Shown here: piece after piece, positions 42,914 through 51,979 of the stretch | Layout of the letters: every line of letters begins with the position of its first letter | Numbering within the stretch: position 1 is the stretch's first letter | NCBI GenBank assembly: GCA_949296525.1 | Contig: CASFOP010000001.1 | Location: 62,001-126,000, forward strand | Source: an uncultured bacterium | GTDB lineage: Bacteria > Elusimicrobiota > Elusimicrobia > Elusimicrobiales > Elusimicrobiaceae | Length of the DNA stretch: 64,000 nucleotides | Reading direction: 5' to 3' | Notes under the pieces: generated by a model | Database searches by the model: none | What the model saw: only the letters and a program-made list of their open reading frames with translations | Told to the model about the DNA's origin: nothing | Program-made: the position numbers and the translations under genes

Positions 42914-44262
42914 TTTTTCGCCTCCGTTTTGGCACGGTAAACCGCTTCGGCCGCTTCGGCGGTACGGCGTACCAGTTCGGCGTCGGCTCCTTCCACCAAT
43001 ATACGCAGTTTCGGCTCCGTGCCGCTGTAGCGCACAAAGACACGGCCCTTTCCGCCGAGGTTATTTTCCAGCCGGTCTATTTCATCCCAAAAACCGGGCA
43101 GGGAATCCAAAGAAGGTTTCTGCTCCACTTTGACGGCACGCAGCTCACAGGGGTATTTTTCCCATTTGGCGGCAAAAGCGCTGAGGGGCTGGCCGGATTG
43201 TTTGGCAAACTGCAAAAACTGCAGCGCCGACAAAATCCCATCGCCCGTATTGGAGTAATAAGGGAAAATAATATGCCCGGAGGTTTCCCCTCCGACGGCC
43301 AGGCCCAGTTTTTCCAGCGTCTGCGCCACATATTTGTCCCCCACCGGCGTCAGTTCCACCTGTACGCCGGCGTCTTTTAGATAATTGATACAGCCCAGGT
43401 TAGCCATGACAGTCATGACAGCCTTGTTTGCGGGCAGTTTGCCTTGTTTTTTCAACGCCAAAGCAGAAGCCGCGATAATATATTCGCCGTCTAGCTGGCG
43501 GCCCGTCTCATCGGAAGCAATCACGCGGTCGGCGTCCCCGTCAAAACTAAAGCCGGCAAAAGCACCTTCCTGGCGCGTCAGCTGCTGCATTTTTTCGGTA
43601 TGCAAGGCCCCCACGCCGTCATTAATATGCGCACCGTCCGTGCTGTCTGCCATCACGGCAACCCGCATTCCCAACGCGCGGAATACAGCCGGCGCGATTA
43701 GGCCAGCCGCCCCGTTGGCGCAGTCCAGCACTACTTTGGTATCTCTCAGCAAATCCGCATTCACGGTGGACATTAAAAAATTCTTATATCCTTCCACCAG
43801 TTCCGGCGCGGCGCGGTAAACACCCGAAAGCGCAGGAACGGTCTGTGTCTTTTCTATGGCGTTTTCAATCCGTTCTTCCAGTTCTTCAGGCAGTTTGGTG
43901 CCGCGTGGAGAGAAAAATTTAATTCCGTTAAATTCCGGCGGGTTATGGCTGGCGGAAATCACCACGCCGCACAAAGAACCGCTTTGTTTAACGGCCGTGG
44001 CTACGGCCGGGGTGGGCGCCACGCCCATATCCAGCACATCTGCGCCGGCGGCGCGTATGCCCGCAGACAAATTTTGCAAAATAGACGGCCCGGATAAACG
44101 CGTATCCCGTGCAATCACTACCTGCATTTTTAACCCGGCCTTAACGGCATAGGGCGCCAGTTCTTTAAGCGCGCAGTAGCCCAGTTTTTTAATAAAATCA
44201 TCGGTCAGCGGGAACTGCCCCGCCACGGCGCGTACGCCGTCCGTACCAAAATATTTTCCCAT
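42910..44262 (-). CDS. glmM: Phosphoglucosamine mutase
   Basis: Converts glucosamine-6-phosphate to glucosamine-1-phosphate, 450 residues. The ATG at 44262 (MGKYFGTDGVRAVAGQFPLT) has AAGGAAA upstream. The frame open to 44331 runs into the ftsH terminator. The phosphoserine loop is VVISASHNPPEFNGIKFFSP (serine near 102). The metal loop is FDGDADRVIASDE, and the sugar loop GETSGHIIF is followed by FVRYSGTEPKLRILVEG. Confidence 0.97.
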   Translation of the reverse strand: MGKYFGTDGVRAVAGQFPLTDDFIKKLGYCALKELAPYAVKAGLKMQVVIARDTRLSGPSILQNLSAGIRAAGADVLDMGVAPTPAVATAVKQSGSLCGVVISASHNPPEFNGIKFFSPRGTKLPEELEERIENAIEKTQTVPALSGVYRAAPELVEGYKNFLMSTVNADLLRDTKVVLDCANGAAGLIAPAVFRALGMRVAVMADSTDGAHINDGVGALHTEKMQQLTRQEGAFAGFSFDGDADRVIASDETGRQLDGEYIIAASALALKKQGKLPANKAVMTVMANLGCINYLKDAGVQVELTPVGDKYVAQTLEKLGLAVGGETSGHIIFPYYSNTGDGILSALQFLQFAKQSGQPLSAFAAKWEKYPCELRAVKVEQKPSLDSLPGFWDEIDRLENNLGGKGRVFVRYSGTEPKLRILVEGADAELVRRTAEAAEAVYRAKTEAKK

Positions 44263-44312
44263 ATGGTTTCCTTCTTTGCGCGGTCTGCACCGCACGGATA
44301 AATTTTTCCGGC

Positions 44313-44340
44313 TAAAAACCGCGCCGCGCATACGGCGCGG
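44313..44340 (-). terminator. Terminator of hpt-ftsH
   Basis: CCGCGCCG pairs with CGGCGCGG around TATGCG, then TTTTTAG on the minus strand. It separates ftsH from glmM. Confidence 0.8.
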
Positions 44341-44348
44341 CGGCGGAG

Positions 44349-46271
44349 TTAAAACAGTTCTGCCTGCTGCGGCGCGGGAGCCGGCTCAGGCTGCGGGGCT
44401 CCGTCCGTATCACGCGGGGAAAGCTCGCCTGCGGCCTCTTCTTGCTCTTTCTGCGGCTTCAGGCCCAAAATTTCGTCAATTTCGGACGCTTCCACCACTT
44501 CTTTTTCCAAAAGCCGCGCCACCAGTGTATCAAACTGTGCACGGTGCGTTTCAATAATCTCTCTGGCACGCGCATAAGCGGCCTGCAGCGTATCGGATAT
44601 TTCCCGGTCAATGCGCTGCGCCAGCTCTTCGGAATACTGGCGGTGGCGCGACAGGTCGCGCCCCAGGAATACTTCCCCTTCTTCGCCGCCGGGCAGGGCT
44701 ATGGGACCTATTTCGTCGCTCATACCCAGCTCCATAATCATCTTGCGCGCGTAAGCGGTGGCCTTGTTCAGGTCATCGCTGGCGCCGGACGTAATTTCGT
44801 CAAACACCACTTCTTCGGCCACGCGGCCCGCCAGCAAAATGCAAATCTTGTCCAAAATTTCGGACTTGCTGGTTAAAAATTTATCCTCCAGCGGCAGCTG
44901 CAGCGTGTATCCCAGCGCCTGCCCGCGCGGGATAATGGTAACCTTATGTACGGGATCGGAATTATTGGTCAGGCGCGCCACCACGGTGTGGCCCACTTCA
45001 TGCGCGGCGATGATTTTCTTTTCCTTTTCGGAAATAATGCGGCTCTTTTTCTGCGGGCCGGCAATCACGCGTTCCACGGCTTCGTCCATATCATTGTTGT
45101 CCACCGCGTCTTTATCGGCGCGCGCGGCCAAAATGGCGGCCTCGTTAATCACATTGGCCAAATCCGCCCCCACAAAACCCGGGGTGCCTTTGGCCACCGT
45201 ATGCAAATCCACTTCCGGCGCAAGTTTGACTTTTTTGGCATGGACTTTCAAAATGGCCTCGCGCCCTTTCAAATCCGGCGCGGGCACGGCCACATGGCGG
45301 TCAAAGCGGCCCGGACGGATCAACGCGGGATCCAGCACGTCGGGGCGGTTGGTGGAAGCCATCAGGATAATGCCCTGTTTGCTTTCAAAGCCGTCCAGTT
45401 CAATCAGCAGCTGGTTTAGCGTCTGTTCGCGTTCGTCATGGCCGCCGCCGATGCCGGCAAAACGCCGCCGGCCCACTGCATCCAGCTCGTCAATAAAAAT
45501 AATGGCCGGGGAATTTTTCTTGGCCTGCTCAAACAAATCGCGTACGCGCGCCGCACCGACACCGACGAACATTTCCACAAACTCCGAAGCCGACGCACTG
45601 AAAAAAGCCACGCCCGCTTCCCCCGCCACGGCTTTGGCCAGCAGGGTTTTGCCCGTGCCGGGCGCACCGTAAAGCAATACGCCCTTAGGCAGCTTGCCGC
45701 CGAGTTTTTGGAATTTTTTGGGATTTTTTAAAAATTTAATAATATCCTGCAGTTCTTCTTTGGCTTCTTCCACGCCGGCCACGTCTTTAAACGTAACGGT
45801 TTGTTTGGAAGGGTCCTGCATTTTGGCTTTGCTGCGTGCAAAGTTCATGGCGCTTTTGCCGTCGCCGCGCTGCGGACGGATAAATACAAACCACCACAGC
45901 CCGATCAGCAACACTATCCATAGCACATTAAATAAGATATTGCTCAGCCAGGAATTGTCGGCCTGCGCTTTGTAGGCAATATTTTTGGAGGAAAGTTCCT
46001 TTACCAGTTCCGGGTCCTCCATGCGAACGGTTTTAAAATTAATGTCTTTGCCATCCGCGTCTTTAAACGTACCGGAGATTACACCGGGAGCCACGGTCAA
46101 ATCGGCCACTTCACCGGAGGCGACTTTATTTTTAAATTCGGAATAGTCCAACGTCTGCGTCTGGGAACCTGGCCTGTTAAACAAAAATACGGCGATGGCG
46201 AAAATCACCACCCACATCAAAATTTGCTGGACGGATATAATCCGCCGGTTATTGTTGTTCTTATTGTTCAT
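44349..46271 (-). CDS. ftsH: ATP-dependent zinc metalloprotease FtsH
   Basis: Membrane AAA+ protease of 640 residues. Two transmembrane helices flank a small periplasmic domain (about 13-30 and 110-128). AAA motifs are [20 protein letters not shown] (near 200), [14 protein letters not shown] and [20 protein letters not shown]. The zinc site is [12 protein letters not shown] (near 424). The C-terminus is acidic and Pro/Gln rich. Its start overlaps hpt by 4 nt. Confidence 0.97.
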   Translation of the reverse strand: MNNKNNNNRRIISVQQILMWVVIFAIAVFLFNRPGSQTQTLDYSEFKNKVASGEVADLTVAPGVISGTFKDADGKDINFKTVRMEDPELVKELSSKNIAYKAQADNSWLSNILFNVLWIVLLIGLWWFVFIRPQRGDGKSAMNFARSKAKMQDPSKQTVTFKDVAGVEEAKEELQDIIKFLKNPKKFQKLGGKLPKGVLLYGAPGTGKTLLAKAVAGEAGVAFFSASASEFVEMFVGVGAARVRDLFEQAKKNSPAIIFIDELDAVGRRRFAGIGGGHDEREQTLNQLLIELDGFESKQGIILMASTNRPDVLDPALIRPGRFDRHVAVPAPDLKGREAILKVHAKKVKLAPEVDLHTVAKGTPGFVGADLANVINEAAILAARADKDAVDNNDMDEAVERVIAGPQKKSRIISEKEKKIIAAHEVGHTVVARLTNNSDPVHKVTIIPRGQALGYTLQLPLEDKFLTSKSEILDKICILLAGRVAEEVVFDEITSGASDDLNKATAYARKMIMELGMSDEIGPIALPGGEEGEVFLGRDLSRHRQYSEELAQRIDREISDTLQAAYARAREIIETHRAQFDTLVARLLEKEVVEASEIDEILGLKPQKEQEEAAGELSPRDTDGAPQPEPAPAPQQAELF

Positions 46272-46798
46272 TGTTTTCTAAATACCCCGATATAAGGTAG
46301 ATTACGGTACAGCTCGTTATAGTCCAACCCGTACCCGATGACAAATTCGTTTTCTATCGTAAAGCCCACATATTTGGGGTGGACTTCAGTTTTGCGGTTG
46401 GCTGGCTTATCCAACAGGCAGCAAATTTCTATGCTGGCCGCGCCGCGGTTTTTCAGGTTTTTAAGCAGATAATCCAGCGTCAGCCCCGTATCCACAATGT
46501 CTTCCACAATAACGACATGGCGCCCCTTGATGCTTTCGCGCAAATCCAGCATGGTGCGCACTTCGCCGGTGGAGCTGGTGCCGTTGTAGGAGGAAAGGCA
46601 CATAAAATCCATTTTACAGTCTATGCTGACATTGCGGAGCAAATCGGCATAAAACATAATGCAGCCGCGCAAAATACCCACAAACAGCGGCTCTTTGCCT
46701 TTATAATCGGCGGAAATTTCGCGCCCGAGTTCGGACACTCTTTGGGCCAGTTGTTCCTGCGAAAATAAAACGCGTTCCAGCACGGGCGTATCGGACAT
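46268..46798 (-). CDS. hpt: Hypoxanthine phosphoribosyltransferase
   Basis: Purine salvage enzyme, 176 residues. The PRPP loop is HVVIVEDIVDTGLTLDYLLK (acidic pair EDIVDTG, near 108-114). VGILRGCIMFYADLLR and CKMDFMCLSSY are also typical. TTGGAGG precedes the ATG. The tilS gene often seen before hpt-ftsH is not here. Confidence 0.95.
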   Translation of the reverse strand: MSDTPVLERVLFSQEQLAQRVSELGREISADYKGKEPLFVGILRGCIMFYADLLRNVSIDCKMDFMCLSSYNGTSSTGEVRTMLDLRESIKGRHVVIVEDIVDTGLTLDYLLKNLKNRGAASIEICCLLDKPANRKTEVHPKYVGFTIENEFVIGYGLDYNELYRNLPYIGVFRKQ

Positions 46799-46878
46799 AA
46801 TTCCTCCAATAGAGAATATATAATACAGGATACCTTATTTTGGGGCTTGTGGGAAGGGGGACGGGACAGAAAAAGCGG

Positions 46879-47406
46879 TTACAGTTTGGGAATGGAACAA
46901 ATAGTGTCGCAGTTTGCTGCAGCACCCAGCGAACGGCACAAATAACGGCCCGTTTCGCTGCCGTCTCGGACGACGCACTGATCTGTACTCCAGTCAAAAA
47001 TACGTTGCACCACAAGATCGGGCGTATAAAAATCCAAACGCCAGCCGCCGTCCTGCTGCAAGACATAGCGGATTTGCTTGGAAAAATAATCCACCTGGTA
47101 GAAATTGTCTCCTTGACGAACCGTTCCGCCGGCGGGAAGACTTACATCCAGCGCGTCTATATCTGCCGTATAATCCCCGTTGGCCATTTTATATACATAT
47201 TCGGCCTGCACAATGCTTTTCCCCACGGCCAAGCCCTCTGCCAGGCGTGCCTTGGCCATGGCCCGGGTATATTGCGGCACAGCCACGGCAGCCAAAATAC
47301 CAACAATAAGGACAACAACCAAAAGCTCAATCAGCGTAAAGCCTCTTAAAATGCTTTTAGCGAGGTTTTTCCCGTCGGGAGTCATTTTTTGATAAATTTT
47401 GCACAT
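46879..47406 (-). CDS. Type IV pilin-like protein
   Basis: A 175-residue prepilin starting at the ATG at 47406 (MCKIYQKMTPDGKNLAKSIL), cut after RG before FTLIELLVVVLIVGILAAVA. PQYTRAMAKARLAEGLAVGK, then NGDYTADIDALDVSLPAGG. The C-terminus has DQCVVRDGSETGRYLCRSLG and an extra pair CDTIC. The leader is a clear variant of MSKIYQKM in sister genes. Confidence 0.9.
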   Translation of the reverse strand: MCKIYQKMTPDGKNLAKSILRGFTLIELLVVVLIVGILAAVAVPQYTRAMAKARLAEGLAVGKSIVQAEYVYKMANGDYTADIDALDVSLPAGGTVRQGDNFYQVDYFSKQIRYVLQQDGGWRLDFYTPDLVVQRIFDWSTDQCVVRDGSETGRYLCRSLGAAANCDTICSIPKL

Positions 47407-47440
47407 ATGCAAAATTTATCAAAAAAAAAAAACAATGCAA
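47391..47440 (-). promoter_or_regulatory. Leaderless pilin promoter with T12 spacer and palindrome
   Basis: Minus strand -35 TTGCAT (47435-47440), 16-bp spacer with 12 T, -10 TAAATT (47413-47418), 6 nt to the ATG at 47406. Palindrome arms at 47391-47402 and 47409-47420. Confidence 0.77.
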
Positions 47441-47536
47441 GGCCTTTAAAAACATCTGCCCAGAAAACCGGCGCACGCCTCTGTGCCATCCCCAATACCG
47501 CCCCACAAGCCGCGCCGAATAAAGTAGAATATATCC

Positions 47537-48760
47537 ATGAAATTTGAACGCTTCGTGGCCATGCGCTACATGCTCAAACGCAAAGGCCTTTTTGCGGTGA
47601 TTACCACGCTGATCGGCGTGGCGGGCGTCAGCGTGGGCGTAGCCGCGCTGATTACCACCCTGTCCGTCATGAACGGCTTTCAGAGCGACATCAAAGAAAA
47701 AATCATCGGTGCGCAAAGCCATATCCTGGTGTTCGGCCGCATGGCTAAAGACGTGTACCCGCAAAAAATGCAGGCTGTGGAAGCCCTGCCGGATGTGGAG
47801 GGTGCCGCACCGAACATTTACGGCCAGGCCATTATTTCCTACCGCGGCCAAAGCCTGGGCGTCATTATCCGCGGTCTGGACCCTAAACAGGAAGCCAAAA
47901 TTAACAACTTAAATGAATCTCTGACCGAAGGGTCTTTTGACGCTCCGGCCGAATGGGGAGAGGACGCCCCTCCGCCGCTGGTGCTGGGCACGGAGCTGGC
48001 CATGAATTTAAACCTGTTCGTGGGCGATGATGTTGTACTCATTTCCCCGCAGTCCATTTCCACCGGAGCGGGCATGTTCCCCAAAATGAAGCGCTTCCGT
48101 ATCAGCGGCCTTTTGCGCACGGGATATTATGAATTTGACAACACCATCGCCTACGCCCCGCTGGCGGACGCCAGCGATTTCCTGGGGCTGGAGCAGGGCG
48201 TTACGGGCATAGCCGTAAAACTGAAAGATATGAACAAGGCCGAAGCCGTCGCTCCGCTGATACAGCAGGCCGTCGGTTATGGTTATGCCGTGCGTACGTT
48301 TGCGCAGATGAACAGCACGCTTTATGCCGCGCTGAAGTTGGAAAAGGCCGTTATGTTCATCATTTTGTTCCTTATTATTGCGGTGGCTTCTTTAAACATT
48401 GCTTCCAATTTGATTTTGCTGGGCACCGAAAAACTGCGCGACATCGGCATCATGCGCGCGCTGGGCGCCAGCCCCAAAATGATACGCGGCATTTTTATGT
48501 GGGAAGCCATGATGACTGCCACGGTGGGCATTGCGCTGGGCGTACTGCTGGCCCTGCTGCTGTGCTGGATTATCGCCACGTTTAACATCGTGGAACTGCC
48601 CGGGGACATTTACTATTTAACCAAAGTGCCCGTGCGCATGGATTTGTGGGACGTGCTGGCCGTCATCGGCGGCAGCTATTTGGTATGTTTCTTTGCGGGG
48701 CTGTATCCGGCGGTAAAAGCCTCCCGCGTACACCCGACGGACGCGATACGCTATGGCTGA
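47537..48760 (+). CDS. Lipoprotein-releasing ABC transporter permease (LolC/LolE)
   Basis: Inner-membrane permease of 407 residues that extracts mature lipoproteins for transfer to the periplasmic carrier. FERFVAMRYMLKRKGLFAVI and the first helix with ITTLSVMNGFQSDIKEKIIG are diagnostic. A large periplasmic domain (50-270) precedes three C-terminal helices with LRDIGIMRALGASPKMIRGI. Only one permease is present, so it likely forms a homodimer (LolF-like). The -10 TAGAAT (47525-47530) is 6 nt from the ATG, without Shine-Dalgarno. Confidence 0.92.
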   Translation: MKFERFVAMRYMLKRKGLFAVITTLIGVAGVSVGVAALITTLSVMNGFQSDIKEKIIGAQSHILVFGRMAKDVYPQKMQAVEALPDVEGAAPNIYGQAIISYRGQSLGVIIRGLDPKQEAKINNLNESLTEGSFDAPAEWGEDAPPPLVLGTELAMNLNLFVGDDVVLISPQSISTGAGMFPKMKRFRISGLLRTGYYEFDNTIAYAPLADASDFLGLEQGVTGIAVKLKDMNKAEAVAPLIQQAVGYGYAVRTFAQMNSTLYAALKLEKAVMFIILFLIIAVASLNIASNLILLGTEKLRDIGIMRALGASPKMIRGIFMWEAMMTATVGIALGVLLALLLCWIIATFNIVELPGDIYYLTKVPVRMDLWDVLAVIGGSYLVCFFAGLYPAVKASRVHPTDAIRYG

Positions 48761-49424
48761 TATACTGGAAATAAAAAACTTAACCAAAGTCTACGGACAG
48801 GGCAAGGAAAACCTGTGCGTGCTGGAAAATGCGGACTTGACCGTACCGCGCGGCGCGTTTGTGGTCTTGCTGGGCCCCAGCGGCAGCGGCAAAAGCACGC
48901 TGTTAAACCTTATCGGTATGCTGGACAAGCCCACCTCCGGCCAAATCCTTTTTGAAGGCAAAGACATTACCAAAATCAAAAGCGAAACCAAACGCTCCGC
49001 CCTGCGGCGCAAAAAAATGGGTTTTGTCTTTCAGTTTGACGGCCTCCTGCCGGAGTTTTCCCTGCTGGAAAACGTAGCCCTGCCCGGCCTGATGCACGGC
49101 AAAGACGAAAAACCCCGCGCGCAGAAACTGCTGGATCAGTTTGGCATCGGGCACATTTCACATAAAATGCCCGCCGATTTAAGCGGCGGCGAAAAGCAGC
49201 GCGCCGCCATCGCGCGCGCGCTGTGCAACCGGCCGGATTTGCTGCTGGCCGACGAGCCAACCGGCAACCTGGACGCAGCGCGCAAAGAACAGGTATTTAA
49301 AGACTTTGCCGCACTGGCACAGGAAGGCCTGACCGTGCTGATGGTCACGCACGACGTACACGCGGCCCATTTTGCAGACGCCGTATATACTCTGCAGGAA
49401 CGCAAACTCCTGCGCACCAAATAG
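48753..49424 (+). CDS. lolD: Lipoprotein-releasing ABC transporter ATPase
   Basis: A 223-residue ABC ATPase powering lipoprotein release. Walker A is LLGPSGSGKSTLLNLIGM (about 38-55), signature ADLSGGEKQRAAIARAL and Walker B DLLLADEPTGNLDAAR. It overlaps the permease gene by 8 nt. Its presence confirms an outer membrane with lipoproteins. Confidence 0.94.
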   Translation: MADILEIKNLTKVYGQGKENLCVLENADLTVPRGAFVVLLGPSGSGKSTLLNLIGMLDKPTSGQILFEGKDITKIKSETKRSALRRKKMGFVFQFDGLLPEFSLLENVALPGLMHGKDEKPRAQKLLDQFGIGHISHKMPADLSGGEKQRAAIARALCNRPDLLLADEPTGNLDAARKEQVFKDFAALAQEGLTVLMVTHDVHAAHFADAVYTLQERKLLRTK

Positions 49425-49427
49425 CCT

Positions 49428-50378
49428 ATGGGCAAATATTTCCCTTTCTTTTTCCTGCTGTTTCCCGCCATATGCTGCGCCGGCATCTTACAGGAGCGGG
49501 GCTTTCGGGAGGCGCTGACGCCTTCCCCCTCTTTCCGCCAGTCCGAAGGCGAAGTGAAATGGGACAAACAGCCCGAATCCGAACTGGATTTGGGCAAAGC
49601 CTATTATTACGGGCGCGGCACCAAGAAAAATTTTAAAAAAGCGCGCAAACATTTGCAAAAAGCCGCCGACGCGGGCGAACGCGAGGCGCAGCTGATCTTG
49701 GCACTTATGCAGGTACAGGGGCAGGGCGTTGCGGAAAATCCGCAGGCGGGCTTTGAAGCGGTGCAAAAACTTGCGCCGGACTACCCGCTGGCACAGTACG
49801 CACTGGCGCGCCTGTATGCAGACGGTCTCGGCACGCTGGCGAACGCAGAAAAGGCTTTGAAATGGCTGACGCGCGCCGCACAGGCCCCCGTGCCCGTACC
49901 GGCGGCGCAGGTGCAACTGGGCAATTATTATGCGGAAGGCTACCCGCCGCATATAGAGCCGGATGCAAAAAAAGCTTTTGAACTGACCCTGGCCGCCGCC
50001 GAAACCGAAAACCGCACCGCGCGCTACCGGGTGGCGCTGATGTATTTAAACGGACAGGGTACGGAAAAAAATGAAAAACGCGCGTTTCATTTTATGCGCC
50101 TGGCCGCACGCGGCGGGCTGACGCAGGCGCAAAAAGCGTTAAGTAATATGTATCGCGACGGCTCAGGCGTGGCACGGGACGACTATGGCGTATTTTCCTG
50201 GATGCTCGCCGCCGCCCAAAATGGCGACGCAGAAGCGCAGGAACAGACCGCCCTGCATTATTTGCACGGCACGGGCGTAGCCGCCAGCCGCAAAGAAGCC
50301 CTGTTCTGGGCCGTGCGCGCACAGCAGAACGGCGGCAAGAACGCCGCGGAAATTATCCGCCAAATCAAGGAGTATTAA
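49428..50378 (+). CDS. Exported Sel1-repeat protein
   Basis: A 316-residue protein with signal peptide MGKYFPFFFLLFPAICCAG. It has about six Sel1-like (TPR-type) repeats of ~36 residues, for example AYYYGRGTKKNFKKARKHLQ, ALMYLNGQGTEKNEKRAFHF and ALHYLHGTGVAASRKEALFW. These helical repeats bind partner proteins. It starts 3 bp after lolD, so it belongs to the lol operon and may assist envelope assembly, though this link is inferred from position only. Confidence 0.85.
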   Translation: MGKYFPFFFLLFPAICCAGILQERGFREALTPSPSFRQSEGEVKWDKQPESELDLGKAYYYGRGTKKNFKKARKHLQKAADAGEREAQLILALMQVQGQGVAENPQAGFEAVQKLAPDYPLAQYALARLYADGLGTLANAEKALKWLTRAAQAPVPVPAAQVQLGNYYAEGYPPHIEPDAKKAFELTLAAAETENRTARYRVALMYLNGQGTEKNEKRAFHFMRLAARGGLTQAQKALSNMYRDGSGVARDDYGVFSWMLAAAQNGDAEAQEQTALHYLHGTGVAASRKEALFWAVRAQQNGGKNAAEIIRQIKEY

Positions 50379-50379
50379 T

Positions 50380-50988
50380 ATGAGCCTTTCCATCCTCATC
50401 CCGTTTGTACTGGTACTGGCCGGGCTGGCTGCCTTGGGGCTTATCCGCCTGCTGAGACAACAAAGAGCCCTGCGCCGCGCGCGCACGGGCGACCCACAGG
50501 CACAATATGAAGCCGCCGTGCTGTATTATATGGGCAAACGCGTACCGAAAGACGACCGCCAGGCATTTTCCTATATGTATGCTGCGGCGCAAACGGGCCA
50601 CACCAAAGCGTTAAACGCGCTGGGCGCGCTGTATCACGGCGGCCACGGCACGGAAAAAGACGACGCCAAGGCCTTGGCCTGTTACCGGGAAACGGCCGAG
50701 CAGGGAGATTTTGAAGGAATGATTAATTTGGCCCTGATGTACCGCATGGGCCACGGCACGGCGCAGGACGATGAAAAGGCCTTTGCGTGGATGAAAAAAG
50801 CGGCCGACGGCAGAAGCCCGCTGGGCCAGCGTATGCTGGCGGAATTTTATTTGGCGGGCATCGGCACGCCCAAAGATGAAAAACAGGCCATGAATTATTA
50901 TATGCTGGCCGCCAAACAGCAAGAGCCCGTGGCCGTTAAATTCCTCAAAACACGTGATCCGCGCCTGCGGCGCAACGACCCGCTGTAA
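50380..50988 (+). CDS. Membrane-anchored Sel1-repeat protein
   Basis: A 202-residue protein with an N-terminal helix (LSILIPFVLVLAGLAALGLI, 2-21). About four Sel1 repeats follow (AVLYYMGKRVPKDDRQAFSY, ALYHGGHGTEKDDAKALACY, ALMYRMGHGTAQDDEKAFAW, AEFYLAGIGTPKDEKQAMNY). AAGGAG lies 8 nt before the ATG. It is one base after the preceding Sel1 gene, which suggests the two work together. Confidence 0.85.
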   Translation: MSLSILIPFVLVLAGLAALGLIRLLRQQRALRRARTGDPQAQYEAAVLYYMGKRVPKDDRQAFSYMYAAAQTGHTKALNALGALYHGGHGTEKDDAKALACYRETAEQGDFEGMINLALMYRMGHGTAQDDEKAFAWMKKAADGRSPLGQRMLAEFYLAGIGTPKDEKQAMNYYMLAAKQQEPVAVKFLKTRDPRLRRNDPL

Positions 50989-51007
50989 ACCTTACAAGGA
51001 ATACGCC

Positions 51008-51313
51008 ATGAAAAAATATGCCTTATTTTGCCTTCTTTGTCTGCTGCCCGCGGTGCTGGGAGCCGATATTTCCGGCTGCACCTGCAACGGCAAACCGCTT
51101 TACGGCAGGGTGCAGGTAGTGGAACATTTTGCGGATTTCAAAGTACAGGTGGTATCGTCTTTTCCGGATTTGCGGGTACAGAAAGTGCCCGCCTTTGCCG
51201 ATTCCTGCGGCAAATGGCAAATGGTGGATTCTTTTGCGGACTTTACCATACAGTATGTGGACGCCTTCCCCGATTTTACCATACAGTTTGTGGACGCTTT
51301 CCCCGGGCACTAA
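51008..51313 (+). CDS. Small secreted beta-repeat protein
   Basis: A 101-residue protein starting at the ATG at 51008, with ACAAGGA upstream. The signal peptide is MKKYALFCLLCLLPAVLGA, then CTCNGKPLYG. The rest is seven tandem ~11-residue units of the form (V/I)Q-x-V-x-x-F-x-D-F, such as VQVVEHFADFK, IQYVDAFPDFT and IQFVDAFPGH, interrupted once by SCGKWQM. Such repeats would stack as short beta strands. Similar strings occur in unannotated proteins of other Gram-negatives as far as I recall. Function unknown. Confidence 0.78.
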   Translation: MKKYALFCLLCLLPAVLGADISGCTCNGKPLYGRVQVVEHFADFKVQVVSSFPDLRVQKVPAFADSCGKWQMVDSFADFTIQYVDAFPDFTIQFVDAFPGH

Positions 51314-51366
51314 AACCGCCAAGGACAGGAATCCCCCCGAACGGACAGGCCTTTGGGGCATTTGGG

Positions 51367-51876
51367 TTATTTGGTATAGCTGTTTAACGTAACGCCGCTG
51401 GATTCCACCAGCGCAGAACCCGAAAAAGAATATCCCAAGTCTTTACATAAAAAATTCTGCAAAGCACTATCCAGCCCGGCGCGGCACCCCATGGTGCCGT
51501 CCGGCCGGTACGAAAGGCTAAAGTTAAGCATACCGCTTTGATTGCGCGGGAAAATTTCAACATATCGTCTTTTTTCTTCTGGGTATATTACGCTTAAGTA
51601 CCAATACTGGCAGACATATTCCCTGCCGTCTGCACTTAACTCACACGGGAGCGAAATATCCAGGTCCGAGAGGTTGGAGGCAAACTCCCCGCTTGCCATG
51701 CGGTATACATTTTGCGCTTTGGCAATGCCGTCCAGCATCACCTGCGCTTCGACCACACGCGCTTTGGCTACCGCCCTTTGATACTGCGGCACGGCCACGG
51801 CGGCTAAAATACCAATAATTAAAACAACCACTAACAGCTCTATCAGCGTAAATGCGGCGTTTCCTTTTCTGTTCAT
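51367..51876 (-). CDS. Type IV pilin-like protein with Ala at -1
   Basis: A 169-residue prepilin, leader MNRKGNAA then FTLIELLVVVLIIGILAAVA. The residue before the cut is Ala rather than the usual Gly. PQYQRAVAKARVVEAQVMLD, then SGEFASNLSDLDISLPCEL. The C-terminus has CRAGLDSALQNFLCKDLGYS followed by an extra ~17 residues. The start is the ATG at 51876. The mRNA appears to start at its first base. Confidence 0.9.
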   Translation of the reverse strand: MNRKGNAAFTLIELLVVVLIIGILAAVAVPQYQRAVAKARVVEAQVMLDGIAKAQNVYRMASGEFASNLSDLDISLPCELSADGREYVCQYWYLSVIYPEEKRRYVEIFPRNQSGMLNFSLSYRPDGTMGCRAGLDSALQNFLCKDLGYSFSGSALVESSGVTLNSYTK

Positions 51877-51882
51877 GCAAAA

Positions 51883-51910
51883 AGTGTATCAAAAAAAAAA
51901 AACGGGTCAA
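51883..51910 (-). promoter_or_regulatory. Leaderless pilin promoter with T12 spacer
   Basis: Minus strand -35 TTGACC (51905-51910), 16-bp spacer with 12 T, -10 TACACT (51883-51888), 6 nt to the ATG. No palindrome. Confidence 0.77.
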
Positions 51911-51929
51911 GGCCCAGCGGATAAACGGC

Positions 51930-51962
51930 AAAAAGGCCCCCGCGTAAAAACGCGGGGGCCTT
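51930..51962 (-). terminator. Terminator of the GH57 gene
   Basis: GGCCCCCGCG pairs with CGCGGGGGCC around six bases, then TTTTTG on the minus strand. Confidence 0.85.
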
Positions 51963-51979
51963 ATCCAAAAACAATACTT

